A stretch of 64,000 nt of DNA from Telmatactis stephensoni (Eukaryota > Cnidaria > Anthozoa > Actiniaria > Isophelliidae): positions 985,300 through 1,049,299 of the forward strand of contig JALIZF010001862.1 in the NCBI GenBank assembly GCA_029948255.1. Reading direction: 5' to 3'. Each line of letters opens with the position of its first letter. Positions within the stretch are counted from its first letter, which is position 1. Below, piece after piece: positions 12,701 to 24,700 of the stretch. The translations under genes and the position numbers were made by a program. The notes beneath the pieces were generated by a model. The model made no database searches. It was not told the DNA's origin and saw only the letters and a program-made list of their open reading frames with translations.

Positions 12701-12767
12701 ATAAGGCACAAGGAAAGTGTTCTTTCTCCAAGTTGTTATTTCGTTGTATGCTTCGTCGATCTATTTA
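9701..12767 (-). mobile_element. 5'-truncated non-LTR retrotransposon with poly(A) tail
   Basis: The minus strand holds an RT/endonuclease ORF (stop at 10079), an AT-rich 3'UTR of about 360 bp, an AATAAA signal and a 16-base poly(A) that reads as poly(T) at 9701-9716. The element is bounded by the 15-bp direct repeats at 9686-9700 and 12768-12782. The ORF begins without a Met and lacks the N-terminal zinc-finger/Myb region usual in R2-like elements, so the copy is 5'-truncated and probably dead on arrival, although the remaining 3 kb carry no stop or frameshift, which suggests a recent insertion. Confidence 0.85.
10079..12760 (-). CDS. Reverse transcriptase with R2-type restriction-like endonuclease (N-terminally truncated)
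   Basis: The frame is open from just inside a TAG at 12761 to the TGA at 10079-10081. The first GTG-initiated stretch (from 12709) gives 876 residues, but upstream in-frame codons encode conserved-looking sequence ([20 protein letters not shown]), so the real protein was longer. RT landmarks: [12 protein letters not shown], then [14 protein letters not shown], then [11 protein letters not shown], then the catalytic YADD at 11579-11590. The C-terminal part has a Cys/His cluster ([15 protein letters not shown], about residue 662) followed by a PD-(D/E)XK-like site (ARLDV...FVDVRI), as in non-LTR elements that use a restriction-like endonuclease instead of an APE nuclease. Assignment to a precise clade is not possible by eye. 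Confidence 0.85.
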   Translation of the reverse strand: MDEAYNEITTWRKNTFLVPYGQLGRSFIDQFTAHINDWNNASEKEHIALKVAIVLLAVALQKPNAKSKTKDHKECLKRRLALWKDGHIEELVREGRAIQHRLSKGKKPDAPNRAKTFANLVMSGQINSALRYLSDNSSEGVLPLTDQVMEQLHEKHPAPSNAKLGSLLFGPIEDIPPVIFQQIDAEMIRDAALRTKGSGGPSGIDALGFRRMIACKSFKKSSSNLCEALAVLTRRSGSGAVRPIGVGEVIRRISGKCVARMLKGDVIEASGSMQVCAGHQCGSEAAVHAMHTIFEADETDAVLLIDATNAFNCLNRAAALHNIRVVCPTISTYALNTYREPARLFITGGQEIKSEEGTTQGDPLAMVMYALSLQPLISHLNIESSAKQVWYADDASGAGKLDDIKTWWLCLNDMGPDLGYYPNEKKCWLIVKPGREQAAKDVFEGTKINITSQGQKHLGAVIGSRSFLEEYLTGKMDDWVSQITLAEFASSQPQACYIAYTYGLKHKWTYYLRTIPDIEELLQPLECAITNVLLPVLIDHNCSEAERNLLALPVRLGGLGLENPCQAAAKEYLSSKSVTSPLVQCIITQSCSLPDPDQVRKLQQSSRKEKNEVLTSKAEVVYSSLPSITQRAITLAKEKGASSWLTTIPNKEMGFDLNKREFKDALKLRYDWPINDCPSTCVCGEAFTVDHAMICKRGGFIIQRHNELRDLEAELLDLVCTDVQIEPVLQDITGEVLPAGTNLARDARLDVHARGLWERQKSTFVDVRICHPNAKSYREMTPDEIYNKHETEKKRAYEKRVLEVEQASFTPLVFTTTGGMSKECKRFHSRLAELISMKKGETYANTISWIRTKVSFSILRSALLCLRGSRSRKRTKNDMITDIDFEVDLANIK

Positions 12768-12773
12768 TTAAAA

Positions 12774-12782
<9 letters not shown>
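12768..12782. repeat. Target-site duplication, 5' side of the retrotransposon
   Basis: Same TTAAAATAAATAAAT as 9686-9700. It runs straight into an AAAT microsatellite, which may have been the insertion target. Confidence 0.65.
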
Positions 12783-12836
<54 letters not shown>

Positions 12837-12932
12837 ACAAACAAATAAATAAATAAATAAATAAACAAATAAATAAATAAATAAATAAATAAACAAATAA
12901 ACAAATAAACAAATAAATAAATAAATAAATAA
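12771..12932. repeat. (AAAT)n microsatellite with AAAC variants
   Basis: About 160 bp of AAAT repeats with scattered AAAC units, directly upstream of the truncated 5' end of the retrotransposon. Confidence 0.95.
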
Positions 12933-13556
12933 GCGACTGAGACGATTTGTGAGATTATATGGAAACCAGGTTTTATCTGGACGATATTGTTTTTATAAAT
13001 TCGGACGATTGTGACGATCGTGTTTGGGGCGATAATATGGAAACCAGGCTAAAGTTATCATTCCGACTTTGTTACTTCAACCTGTCTTTTGTTAACATAT
13101 GCTGAATACGTTCAACAAATATGATACGACATTTAAAGTGGAGGATTCTGAGTTTATTCATTTTAATTGCAAATCAATATTAGTATTTTGTATAAAGTAT
13201 CGCTTTGAGTAAAACTTAGTTAAAACATTTTAAGCTTTTCGTGACCGTTTCGTGACGTAGGAATAATGGAATATTAATGAGGTATCTTAAAAAGGACTGG
13301 TATGAAAACATGACATCTTCATAATGTTCCCGGAAAAATGATGACGATAACGGTGAAATATCTTCACTTTAGCCTATATACGGCTGCCATGCCACTCCTG
13401 TTGAAGAAGGCTTTCTGATGAAACACCTCATTAATATTCTCCTATTCTCCGTCAAAAAAATATGGAGAATTTTTGATAATAGAATCACATCTAGGAAGAG
13501 AATTTTTCGAAATCTTTACTAAAGTCTGAATCATCATATGATAAAAATCGATATAT
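12933..13556. other. Intergenic DNA between retrotransposon and gene A
   Basis: No exon recognised. An inverted-repeat-like stretch (TTAATATTCC / GGAATATTAATGAGG, about 13260-13440) is probably another short MITE. Confidence 0.4.
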
Positions 13557-13562
13557 TTTATT
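13557..13562 (-). terminator. Poly(A) signal of gene A
   Basis: AATAAA on the minus strand, 211 bases beyond the gene A stop codon. The interval between stop and signal is mostly a MITE (13567-13763). Confidence 0.6.
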
Positions 13563-13566
13563 CCTA

Positions 13567-13763
13567 AAGCCCGCCGCACACGTTGAGAAACTGTGCAAGG
13601 AAACTGCCACGCGAGGCACTTTTCTCGCCGTGTGCTCTTTTACCTGCTCTATTTTTTGCCTCGTGTAACCAAAGATGCAACGTCTGCGGCGAGAAATCGT
13701 CTGAGCTAAGTGCCTCGCGTGGCAGTTTCCTCACGTAGTTTCTCAACGTGTGCGGCGGGCTTA
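13567..13763. mobile_element. 197-bp MITE in the 3'UTR of gene A
   Basis: The ends AGCCCGCCGCACACGTTGAG and its reverse complement continue with a mirrored GGAAACTGCCACGCGAGGCA, giving arms of about 55 bp. It ends 10 bp from the gene A stop codon, so it would form most of that gene's 3'UTR. Confidence 0.85.
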
Positions 13764-13773
13764 AGAGGCGTAT

Positions 13774-13961
13774 TCATGCCACTATTGGAGAACACGGTGG
13801 ATTCTCCTTCCCTTTGTATGTACATATTCCCTCATTGGCACTCCAAACCATTTCATGTGGACATATCCTGTGGAACACAAATCCATGATGGCAGACAATA
13901 TATCCATAGCATTTTCTTGCATCTGGATAGTTGCCATTTGCTTTGCCAATGCAGAAATTTT
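13774..13961 (-). CDS. Gene A exon 18: CBM14 domain 4 and stop
   Basis: Phase-1 exon after a CACTAG acceptor. NFCIGKANGNYP...C-x5-C...VWSANEGIC...ENPPC shows the Cys spacing of a peritrophin-A domain. It ends in TGA at 13774-13776, closing the protein seven residues after the last Cys. Confidence 0.88.
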
Positions 13962-16900
13962 CTAGTGAACAAAACATAAATGAAGCCATTAAATGAAGAG
14001 AGAATGACAGGAATTCTACTTAATATTTCACAATTCCGCTCATGGGCGTTAGTCACTGATTCCTGTGTCCGTAATTTTACTGTAGTTGTGCGAATTCTAC
14101 GGAAAATTCTGAGTCGTTTTCACATGCGAATGAAATATATTACTAGTTTCACATATTTTACATTTTTCGCACCATAGAAACTTTCTTAGGGTCTGATTAT
14201 ATGAACAGGGCTGACCTGGTTAAGCGGGCTGATTTCTTTTGTTTTGTGACCCCAAGGGAAAAGAAAAGAAAAGAAGTTTGCCCGCTTAGCCGAGCCAGCC
14301 CGGTTCATATAATCAGGCCCTTACCACGGAAGAATCTACGAAGGGCCTGATTATATGAACCGAGCTGGGCAGACTTCTTTTGCTTTCTTTTCCCTTGGGG
14401 TCACAAAACAAAAGACGTCAGCCCCGCTTAAGGGTATACTGACATATCAGTAAAAACTGGCCGTACTAGGGAAATTTGAAAATGCTCTTTAACATTATAT
14501 TTTGTGACGTCATTTTGTGACGTCATCACATGCGTCATAGCTACTGAAAAAAGCTATAATTTTCTTTAGTAATGTATATTGGAAAATTTGATAAATTAGA
14601 TACATTAAATGAAACTTGAGATTAAGGCCGGCATAATGCCAAGCATGCATTTTAAGAATGGTCTCCAAATAAATTTAATATGGTTTTTTGAATGTCGAAA
14701 TTGAGCTACCAATGCAAATATCTTCCGTATTTCTTGATTTTTCGTAAATCCCATGCTTGGCTTTAAAGAAAAGGCTGTAAATGAAATAGATATTGAAGAA
14801 ACACTTGTTTTGACGAAAACCGCCGAAGATTATAGCTTTTTAAAGAAACTAGAAGTAAAGTGTCCCGCGCATGCGCAATAAGAACGAAAATGAGTCCTTT
14901 TTGTCAGGTGTGCGTCGCTCTTTTGGACATCAAATAATTCCCGCCAAAAACGCGCGCGCGTGCGCCGATTCAATTTTGCTGGCCAAACAAGAACCCTATT
15001 TTGCATAGCAACCGTTGCACAGCAACGATATGTGTTAGTACTCCCTTAACAGGGCCAGCCCGGTTTATTTGATCAGGTCCTAGGAACACACGGTCACACC
15101 TTAGAGTACTTACCTGGTGATTTTATTGTTTGTGGTGGATTTGGATGTGGACTACGACATGGTGGGTTCTCATGACCTTTATAAGTACATATTCCATCAG
15201 TGGCACTCCACACCAAGTCACGTGGGCATTTCTTGTGGTAGGCTCTACCATGGGAACAGGTAATGTATCCATGGCAATCCTTGAGATCTCCATAGTTACA
15301 GTCACCTATTCCATGACATAATTCTTCCAATAAAAAAAAATATTAACATTCGTTAGCATTCCCCCTAACCTAAAATCGTGTATCATGTTTATCATTTACC
15401 AATTGTTTAGCAATGCTCCAACAAGTATGAAGCAGCTGAGGGAGAAAAACGTATACATTCTATGAATAATTTTTGCATCCCACACATTGGTTGAAACCAA
15501 AATCTCCCTCTCTGCGGGCTCGCAATTTAGCAGTGGTTTTACCCATTGGTTACTCCTACCGTGGTCTAATATGATGTCAAACAAAAACAAGTTTTCGACT
15601 TAACTTAAGAGCATCAGAAAGTTATCAAGAAAGAGATCTACAATCATTGCCAAAACTAGTTGGCACGATGTTCTGATTCACTGTGTTTTTCGCATCCTTC
15701 GCTAAAACTTGATTTAAAACCACCCTCCACCCCACCCCCCGTGATACAATGTTGCGGTTCCTAACGATGGCCAAGGGATCCGTCAGTACCAAGTCCCACG
15801 ATTTTTCTAGCAACATTAATGTACAGGGAGCGGGGGAACAACATTTCTAAAAACGCCAACTCCGAAATAACTCAAAATGTTAATTCGTGTCAAGCCTTTT
15901 CGCAATGATTGTATATTTACCTGATGGCTTATTTATTGGTATTGGTTGTGGTGGATTTGGATGCGATATTTTACATGGCGGATCTTCAAAGCCTTCGTTT
16001 GTACATCTTGCATCATTAGCACTCCAAACAAAGCCAGGTCGACATCGCCTGTGAAACGCTAGCTTATGAAAACAGACGATGTATCTATTGCAATCTATGG
16101 GATCTGCATACCAGCCATTCCTTTTGCTGATACAAAAGTCCTCTACAGAAATGAAAAGAAATATTACAGGAGGATGACAAGAGCCAGGTTCTGAAAGCTT
16201 CATTTTCTTATTGCATTAAAATCTTCATTTTTCAATTCGCTGGGTTTCATCCATTCCTTCGGGAACAAAACGACAAAATCAAAGCAAAGCAAAGCAAAGC
16301 AAAGCAAAGCAAAGCAAAGCAAAGCAAAGCAAAGCAAAGCAAAGCAAAGCAAAGCAAAGCAAAGCAAAGCAAAGCAAAGCAAAGCAAAGCAAAGCAAAGC
16401 AAAGCAAAGCAAAGCAAAGCAAAGCAAAGCAAAGCAAAGCAAAGCAAAGCAAAGCAAAGCAAAGCAAAGCAAAGCAAAGCAAAGCAAAGCAAAGCAAAGC
16501 AAAGCAAAGCAAAGCAAAGCAAAGCAAAGCAAAGCAAAGCAAAGCAAAGCAAAGCAAAGCAAAGCAAAGCAAAGCAAAGCAAAGCAAAGCAAAGCAAAGC
16601 AAAGCAAAGCAAAGCAAAGCAAAGCAAAGCAAAGCAAAGCAAAGCAAAGCAAAGCAAAGCAAAGCAAAGCAAAGCAAAGCAAAGCAAAGCAAAGCAAAGC
16701 AAAGCAAAGCAAAGCAAAGCAAAGCAAAGCAAAGCAAAGCAAAGCAAAGCAAAGCAAAGCAAAGCAAAGCAAAGCAAAGCAAAGCAAAGCAAAGCAAAGC
16801 AAAGCAAAGCAAAGCAAAGCAAAGCAAAGCAAAGCAAAGCAAAGCAAAGCAAAGCAAAGCAAAGCAAAGCAAAGCAAAGCAAAGCAAAGCAAAGCAAAGC

Positions 16901-18758
16901 AAAGCAAAGCAAAGCAAAGCAAAGCAAAGCAAAGCAAAGCAAAGCAAAGCAAAGCAAAGCAAAGCAAAGCAAAGCAAAGCAAAGCAAAGCAAAGCAAAGC
17001 AAAGCAAAGCAAAGCAAAGCAAAGCAAAGCAAAGCAAAGCAAAGCAAAGCAAAGCAAAGCAAAGCAAAGCAAAGCAAAGCAAAGCAAAGCAAAGCAAAGC
17101 AAAGCAAAGCAAAGCAAAGCAAAGCAAAGCAAGCAAAGCAAAGCAAAGCAAAGCAAAGCAAAGCAAAGCAAAGCAAAGCAAAGCAAAGCAAAGCAAAGCA
17201 AAGCAAAACAAAACAAAACAAAACAAAACAACAAACAAACGAACAAACAAACAAACAAAACCCGTAGCCATGTTGGATGAACAAACAAATGCTAATGAGA
17301 AATATTTTGTTGAAGTTCATCCAAGATGGCTGCCGTGACGTCACATGCAACCTAGCACTTCCTCATCTTACACCTCATTAAAATGCTAGCTCAGGCACCG
17401 ACCGTCCCGTACTACTTTAGTGAATAATATCATGGCGGTGCAACCTTAGGCTAACCTTGCCACCAGGACCTCATAACGAAGTTGCCAGGGGCTGAACTCC
17501 TCGAATAAACCTTCATCGAGTTCTCACAAATCCCCCAGGTTGTAACTTCGAATCGCTTCAGTTGATTTTCTTGGACCATATCAGATTTTTTGTGCAAAAT
17601 AGTTTAGTGGCTTTTACATTTGGGAATACATACCTATTGATGATTTTGGAGCTGTTGAGAATGTGAATTAAAACAGTTTTAAAACTTAGATATCGATAAT
17701 ATTTGAAAATGTATTAATGATTTAAAAAACAAAGCACAATTAGTGATTATTGAAAAACAACACACACACACACATACATAAACTCCAATTCACTGTTGCC
17801 GCAAAAACGCCGGAATCAACTATTTAAAACAAAAGTGCTGAAAGCGATATTGTATAGCGGTCGGGAGATCCAATAACAATTAAAACGGCATTGAAGTGAA
17901 TAGAGCGGTTTTCGTATATGACTGTCAAAAAAGGCACGGTAACTGGAGGAATTTCATAAGTTTTGACAACACGCCACTGATACCACGGAACTGGCCACGG
18001 AACCGCGCGGTCTGCTTCGCACATACGAAAAATAACAAACTGTTCAAATGTATGGAAACACAAGCAAGGGTTGTAAGTAGTACTACTAATAACCTTGGAC
18101 GCCAAGGTGTGACACACGCCCTCTCAGTTATTTAGGAATGACTATGTAACCTTACCTGTAGGCTTTGATGTTGCTTTTCGTGGTGAGTTTGGACATGGTG
18201 GATCTTCATGGCCTTCGTATGTACATATTCTCTCATTTGCACTCCAAACTAAATCATGTGGACATAATCTACGGAATACTAGTCCGTGAAAACAGACAAT
18301 GTATCCAAAACAATTGTTGGGATCTGCATAGTTGCAATTCGGTTTTCCAATGCAGAAATCATCTATTCAAAGCAAGAAGGAAAATAGAAAATATCGTTAT
18401 ATTTGCCATTCAATAAAAACAGTGATTTTGTGAACATTAAGATGCTGATGATGTTTCTGGTATAAAACCTAGTTCACCTCCAGTCGTTGGGGTAATCGGA
18501 ATCCTAGCCGAAGTTGGAACTATACACAAAAGAAGGAAATATATCCCAAGACTTATGACAAAACATGAAAAGAGTTTCATGAAATCTTCAGCAAGTCTTC
18601 TAGAACACCGCACGGTAGGCTTAAATTCAACCTACCTTTATCTATAAAAAAGAAGAACTTATACTTTGAAACAAAAAGAAAAGAAAAGAAAAGAAAAGAA
18701 AAGAAAAGAAAAGAAAAGAAAAGAAAAGAAAAGAAAAGAAAAGAAAAGAAAAGAAAAG

Positions 18759-18790
<32 letters not shown>

Positions 18791-21700
18791 TAAATTTAAA
18801 AACACCTTTGCTTGCTGTTGGAGGTGGATGCGTTTTTATGGGCTTCTTTGGTAATGTTCTTGGAGGTGATGCTGTTAAATGCTTCTTTGGAAGTGTTGTT
18901 GTTCTGTGCTTCTTTGGAGGTAGTGTTGTTCTGTGCTTCTTTGAAGATGATGTGGTTGTGTGCTTCTTCATAGGTGTTGTTGTGTTCTTCTTTGCAGATG
19001 ATGCTGTCGTGTGCTTCTCTGTAGGTGATGCTGTCGTGTGCTTCTCTGTAGGTGATGCTGTCGTGTGCTTCTCTGCAGGGGATGCTGTTGTGTGCTTCTC
19101 TGCAGGGGATGCTGTTGTGTGATTCTTTGCAGGGGATGCTGTCTTATGCTTCGTTGCAGGTGATTCTGTCGTGTGCTTCTCTGCAGGTGATGCTGTTGTG
19201 TGCTTCTTTGGAGGTGATATTGTTGTGGGCGTCTTTGTTGGTAATGTCGTTGAAGATGGCGTCGTTGAGGGCTTCTTTTGTGCAACTTCCGCTGATGGTG
19301 GTGCTGTTGAGGGGTTCTTCTTTTGTGCTGCTTCCGTTAATTGTTGGGTTGTTGAGGGCTTCCTTAGTGCTGCTACCTTTAAGGGTGTTGTTGGTGAGGG
19401 GTTCTTTTGTGCTGCTTCCGTTGATGGTTGCAATGGTGGGGAGGTCTTTTGTGCTGCTTCCGTTGACGGAGTTGTAGTTGAGGAGTTCTTTTGTGCTGCT
19501 TCCGTTGGTGGTGGTGCTGTTGAGGGGTTCTTTGGTGCTGCTTCCGTTGATGGTTGCGTTGTTGTGGGGTTCTTTGGTGCTGCTTCTGTTGATGGTGATG
19601 TTGTGTGGCGCTTCTGTTGTGCTGTTTCCGTTGATGGTGGTGCTGTTGAGGGGTTCTTTGTTTGTGATTCCGTTGACGGAGTTGTTGTTGTAGGGTTCTT
19701 TTGTGCTGCTTCCGTTGATGGTAGTGATTTTGAGGAGTTCTTTTGTGCTGCTTCCGTTGACGGAGTTGTTGTTGTAGGGTTCTTTTTTGCTGCTTCCGTT
19801 GATGGTGGTGATTTTGAGGAGTTCTTTTGTGCTGCTTCCGTTGACGGAGTTGTTGTTGTAGGGTTCTTTTGTGCTGCTTCCGTTGATGGTGGTGCTGTTG
19901 AGGGGTTCTTTGTTTCTGATTCCGTTGATGGTGATGCTGTTGAGGGGTTCTTTTGTGCTGCTTCCGTTGATGGTGGTGCTGTTGAGGGGTTCTTTGTTTC
20001 TGATTCCGTTGATGGTGATGCTGTTGAGGGGTTCTTTTGTGCTGCTTCCGTTGATGGTGGTGATGTTGAGGGGTTCTTTTGTGCTGCTTCCGTTGATGGT
20101 GATGCTGTTGAGGGGTTCTTTTGTGCTGCTTCCGTTGATGGTGGTGCTGTTGAGGGGTTCTTTGTTTCTGATTCCGTTGATGGTGATGCTGTTGAGGAGT
20201 TCTTTTGTGCTGCTTCCGTTGATGGTAGTGATGTTGAGGAGTTCTTTTGTGCTGCTTCCGTTGATGGTGGTGATGTTGAGGGGTTCTTTTGTGCTGCTTC
20301 CGTTGATGGTGGTGCTGTTGAGGGGTTCTTTGGTGCTGCTTCCTTTGATGGTGGTGCTGTTGAGGGGTTCTTCTTTTGTGCTGCTTCTGTTAATGGTTGC
20401 GTTGTTGAGGGCTTCTTTTGTGCTGCTTCCGTTGATGGTGGTGATTTTGAGGAGTTCTTTTGTGCTGCTTCCGTTGACGGAGTTGTTGTTGTAGGGTTCT
20501 TTTGTGCTGCTTCCGTTGATGGTGGTGCTGTTGAGGGGTTCTTTGTTTGTGATTCCGTTGATGGTGATGCTGTTGAGGTGTTCTTTTGTGCTGCTTCCGT
20601 TGATGGTGGTGATGTTGAGGGCTTCATTGGTGCTGCTTCCGTTGACGGAGTTGTTGTTGTAGGGTTCTTTTGTGCTGCTTCCGTTGATGGTAGTGATTTT
20701 GAGGAGTTCTTTTGTGCTGCTTCCGTTGACGGAGTTGTTGTTGTAGGGTTCTTTTGTGCTGCTTCCGTTGATGGTGGTGCTGTTGAGGGGTTCTTTGTTT
20801 CTGATTCCGTTGATGGTGATGCTGTTGAGGGGTTCTTTTGTGCTGCTTCCGTTGATGGTGGTGCTGTTGAGGGGTTCTTTGTTTGTGATTCCGTTGATGG
20901 TGATGCTGTTGAGGGGTTCTTTTGTGCTGCTTCCGTTGATGGTGGTGATGTTGAGGGCTTCATTGGTGCTGCTTCCGTTGACGGAGTTGTTGTTGTAGGG
21001 TTCTTTTGTGCTGCTTCCGTTGATGGTAGTGATTTTGAGGAGTTCTTTTGTGCTGCTTCCGTTGACGGAGTTGTTGTTGTAGGGTTCTTTTGTGCTGCTT
21101 CCGTTGATGGTGGTGCTGTTGAGGGGTTCTTTGTTTGTGATTCCGTTGATGGTGATGCTGTTGAGGGGTTCTTTTGTGCTGCTTCCGTTGATGGTGGTGA
21201 TGTTGAGGGCTTCATTGGTGCTGCTTCCGTTGACGGAGTTGTTGTTGTAGGGTTCTTTTGTGCTGCTTCCGTTGATGGTAGTGATTTTGAGGAGTTCTTT
21301 TGTGCTGCTTCCGTTGACGGAGTTGTTGTTGTAGGGTTCTTTTGTGCTGCTTCCGTTGATGGTGGTGCTGTTGAGGGGTTCTTTGTTTGTGATTCCGTTG
21401 ATGGTGATGCTGTTGAGGGGTTCTTTTGTGCTGCTTCCGTTGATGGTGGTGATGTTGAGGGCTTCATTGGTGCTGCTTCCGTTGACGGAGTTGTTGTTGT
21501 AGGGTTCGTTTGTGCTGCTTCCGTTGATGGTAGTGATTTTGAGGAGTTCTTTTGTGCTGCTTCCGTTGACGGAGTTGTTGTTGTAGGGTTCTTTTTTGCT
21601 GCTTCCGTTGGTGGTGGTGCTGTTGAGGGGTTCTTTGGTGCTGCTTCCGTTGATGGTTGCGTTGTTGTTGAGTTCTTTGGTGCTGCTTCTGTTGATGGTG

Positions 21701-24700
21701 ATGTTGTGTGGCGCTTCTGTTGTGCTGTTTCCGTTGATGGTGGTGCTGTTGAGGGGTTCTTTGGTGGTGCTTCCTTTGTTGGTGGTGCTGTTGAGGGGTT
21801 CTTCTTTTGTGCTGCTTCTGTTAATGGTTGCGTTGTTGAGGGCTTCTTTTGTGCTGCTTCCGTTGATGGTGGTGATTTTGAGGAGTTCTTTTGTGCTGCT
21901 TCCGTTGATAATGAAGTTGTTGAGGGGTTCTTTTGTGCTGCTTCCGTTGATGGTGGTGATTTTGAGGAGTTCTTTTGTGCTGCTTCCGTTGACGGAGTTG
22001 TTGTTGTAGGGTTCTTTTGTGCTGCTTCCGTTGACGGAGTTGTTGTTGTAGGGTTCTTTTTTGCTGCTTCCGTTGATGGTGGTGATTTTGAGGAGTTCGT
22101 TTGTGCTGCTTCCGTTGACGGAGTTGTTGTTGTAGGGTTCTTTTGTGCTGCTTCCGTTGATGGTGGTGCTGTTGAGGGGTTCTTTGTTTCTGATTCCGTT
22201 GATGGTGGTGATGTTGAGGGGTTCTTTTGTGCTGCTTCCGTTGATGGTGGTGATTTTGAGGAGTTCTTTTGTGCTGCTTCCGTTGACGGAGTTGTTGTTG
22301 TAGGGTTCTTTTGTGCTGCTTCCGTTGATGGTGGTGCTGTTGAGGGGTTCTTTGTTTGTGATTCCGTTGATGGTGATGCTGTTGAGGGGTTCTTTTGTGC
22401 TGCTTCCGTTGACGGAGTTGTTGTTGTAGGGTTCTTTTGTGCTGCTTCCGTTGATGGTGGTGATGTTGAGGGGTTCTTTTGTGCTGCTCCCGTTGATGGT
22501 GGTGCTGTTGAGGAGTTCTTTTGTGCTGCTTCCGTTGATGGTGATGCTGTTGAGGGGTTCTTTTGTGCTGCTTCCGTTGATGGTGGTGCTGTTGAGGGGT
22601 TCTTTGTTTCTGATTCCGTTGATGGTGATGCTGTTGAGGAGTTCTTTTGTGCTGCTTCCGTTGATGGTAGTGATGTTGAGGAGTTCTTTTGTGCTGCTTC
22701 CGTTGATGGTGGTGATGTTGAGGGGTTCTTTTGTGCTGCTTCCGTTGATGGTGGTGCTGTTGAGGGGTTCTTTGGTGCTGCTTCCTTTGATGGTGGTGCT
22801 GTTGAGGGGTTCTTCTTTTGTGCTGCTTCTGTTAATGGTTGCGTTGTTGAGGGCTTCTTTTGTGCTGCTTCCGTTGATGGTGGTGATTTTGAGGAGTTCT
22901 TTTGTGCTGCTTCCGTTGACGGAGTTGTTGTTGTAGGGTTCTTTTGTGCTGCTTCCGTTGATGGTGGTGCTGTTGAGGGGTTCTTTGTTTGTGATTCCGT
23001 TGATGGTGATGCTGTTGAGGGGTTCTTTTGTGCTGCTTCCGTTGATGGTGGTGATGTTGAGGGCTTCATTGGTGCTGCTTCCGTTGACGGAGTTGTTGTT
23101 GTAGGGTTCTTTTGTGCTGCTTCCGTTGATGGTAGTGATTTTGAGGAGTTCTTTTGTGCTGCTTCCGTTGACGGAGTTGTTGTTGTAGGGTTCTTTTGTG
23201 CTGCTTCCGTTGATGGTGGTGCTGTTGAGGGGTTCTTTGTTTCTGATTCCGTTGATGGTGATGCTGTTGAGGGGTTCTTTTGTGCTGCTTCCGTTGATGG
23301 TGGTGATGTTGAGGGCTTCATTGGTGCTGCTTCCGTTGACGGAGTTGTTGTTGTAGGGTTCGTTTGTGCTGCTTCCGTTGATGGTAGTGATTTTGAGGAG
23401 TTCTTTTGTGCTGCTTCCGTTGACGGAGTTGTTGTTGTAGGGTTCGTTTTTGCTGCTTCCGTTGGTGGTGGTGCTGTTGAGGGGTTCTTTGGTGCTGCTT
23501 CCGTTGATGGTTGCGTTGTTGTTGAGTTCTTTGGTGCTGCTTCTGTTGATGGTGATGTTGTGTGGCGCTTCTGTTGTGCTGTTTCCGTTGATGGTGGTGC
23601 TGTTGAGGGGTTCTTTGGTGGTGCTTCCTTTGTTGGTGGTGCTGTTGAGGGGTTCTTCTTTTGTGCTGCTTCTGTTAATGGTTGCGTTGTTGAGGGCTTC
23701 TTTTGTGCTGCTTCCGTTGATGGTGGTGATTTTGAGGAGTTCTTTTGTGCTGCTTCCGTTGATAATGAAGTTGTTGAGGGGTTCTTTTGTGCTGCTTCCG
23801 TTGATGGTGGTGATTTTGAGGAGTTCTTTTGTGCTGCTTCCGTTGACGGAGTTGTTGTTGTAGGGTTCTTTTGTGCTGCTTCCGTTGACGGAGTTGTTGT
23901 TGTAGGGTTCTTTTGTGCTGTTTCCGTTGATGGTGGTGATTTTGAGGAGTTCTTTGGTGCTGCTTCCGTTGATGGTGATGCTGTTGAGGGGTTCTTTGTT
24001 TCTGATTCCGTTGATGGTGATGCTGTTGAGGGGTTCTTTTGTGCTGCTTCCTTTGATGGTGGTGCTGTTGAGGGGTTCTTCTTTTGTGCTGCTTCTGTTA
24101 ATGGTTGCGTTGTTGAGGGCTTGTTTTGTGCTGCTTCTGTTGATAATGAAGTTGTTGAGGAGTTCTTTTGTGCAGCTTCCGTTGGTGGTGGTGCTGTTGA
24201 GGGGTTCTTTGGTGCTGCTTCCGTTGGTGGTGGTGCTGTAGAGGGGTTCTTTGGTGCTGCTTCCGTTGATGGTTGCGTTGTTGTGGGGTTCTTTTGTGCT
24301 GCTTCCGTTGATGGTGGTGCTGTTGAGGGGTTCTTTTGTGCTGCTTCCGTTGATGGTGGTGCTGTTGAGGGGTTCTTCTTTTGTGCTGCTTCTGTTAATG
24401 GTTGGGTTGTTGTGGGGTTCTTTGGTGCTGCTTCTGTTGATGTTGTGTGGCGCTTCTGTTGTGCTGTTTCCGTTGGTGGTGGTGCTGTTGAGGGGTTCTT
24501 TGTTTGTGATTCCGTTGATGGTGATGCTGTTGAGGGGTTCTTTTGTGCTGCGTCCGTTGATGGTGGTGATGTTGAGGGCTTCATTGGTGCTGCTTCCGTT
24601 GACGGAGTTGTTGTTGTAGGGTTCTTTTGTGCTGCTTCCGTTGATGGTAGTGATTTTGAGGAGTTCTTTTGTGCTGCTTCCGTTGACGGAGTTGTTGTTG

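Noticed and set aside
12771..12932. Regular repeat array that could suggest CRISPR
   Set aside because: Simple tetranucleotide microsatellite without spacers, in a eukaryotic genome. The same applies to 49958-50182.
16200..17350. Three long minus-strand ORFs of Cys-Phe-Ala-Leu-Leu repeats
   Set aside because: Translation of the (AAAGC)n microsatellite, which is open in all frames; it lies within an intron.
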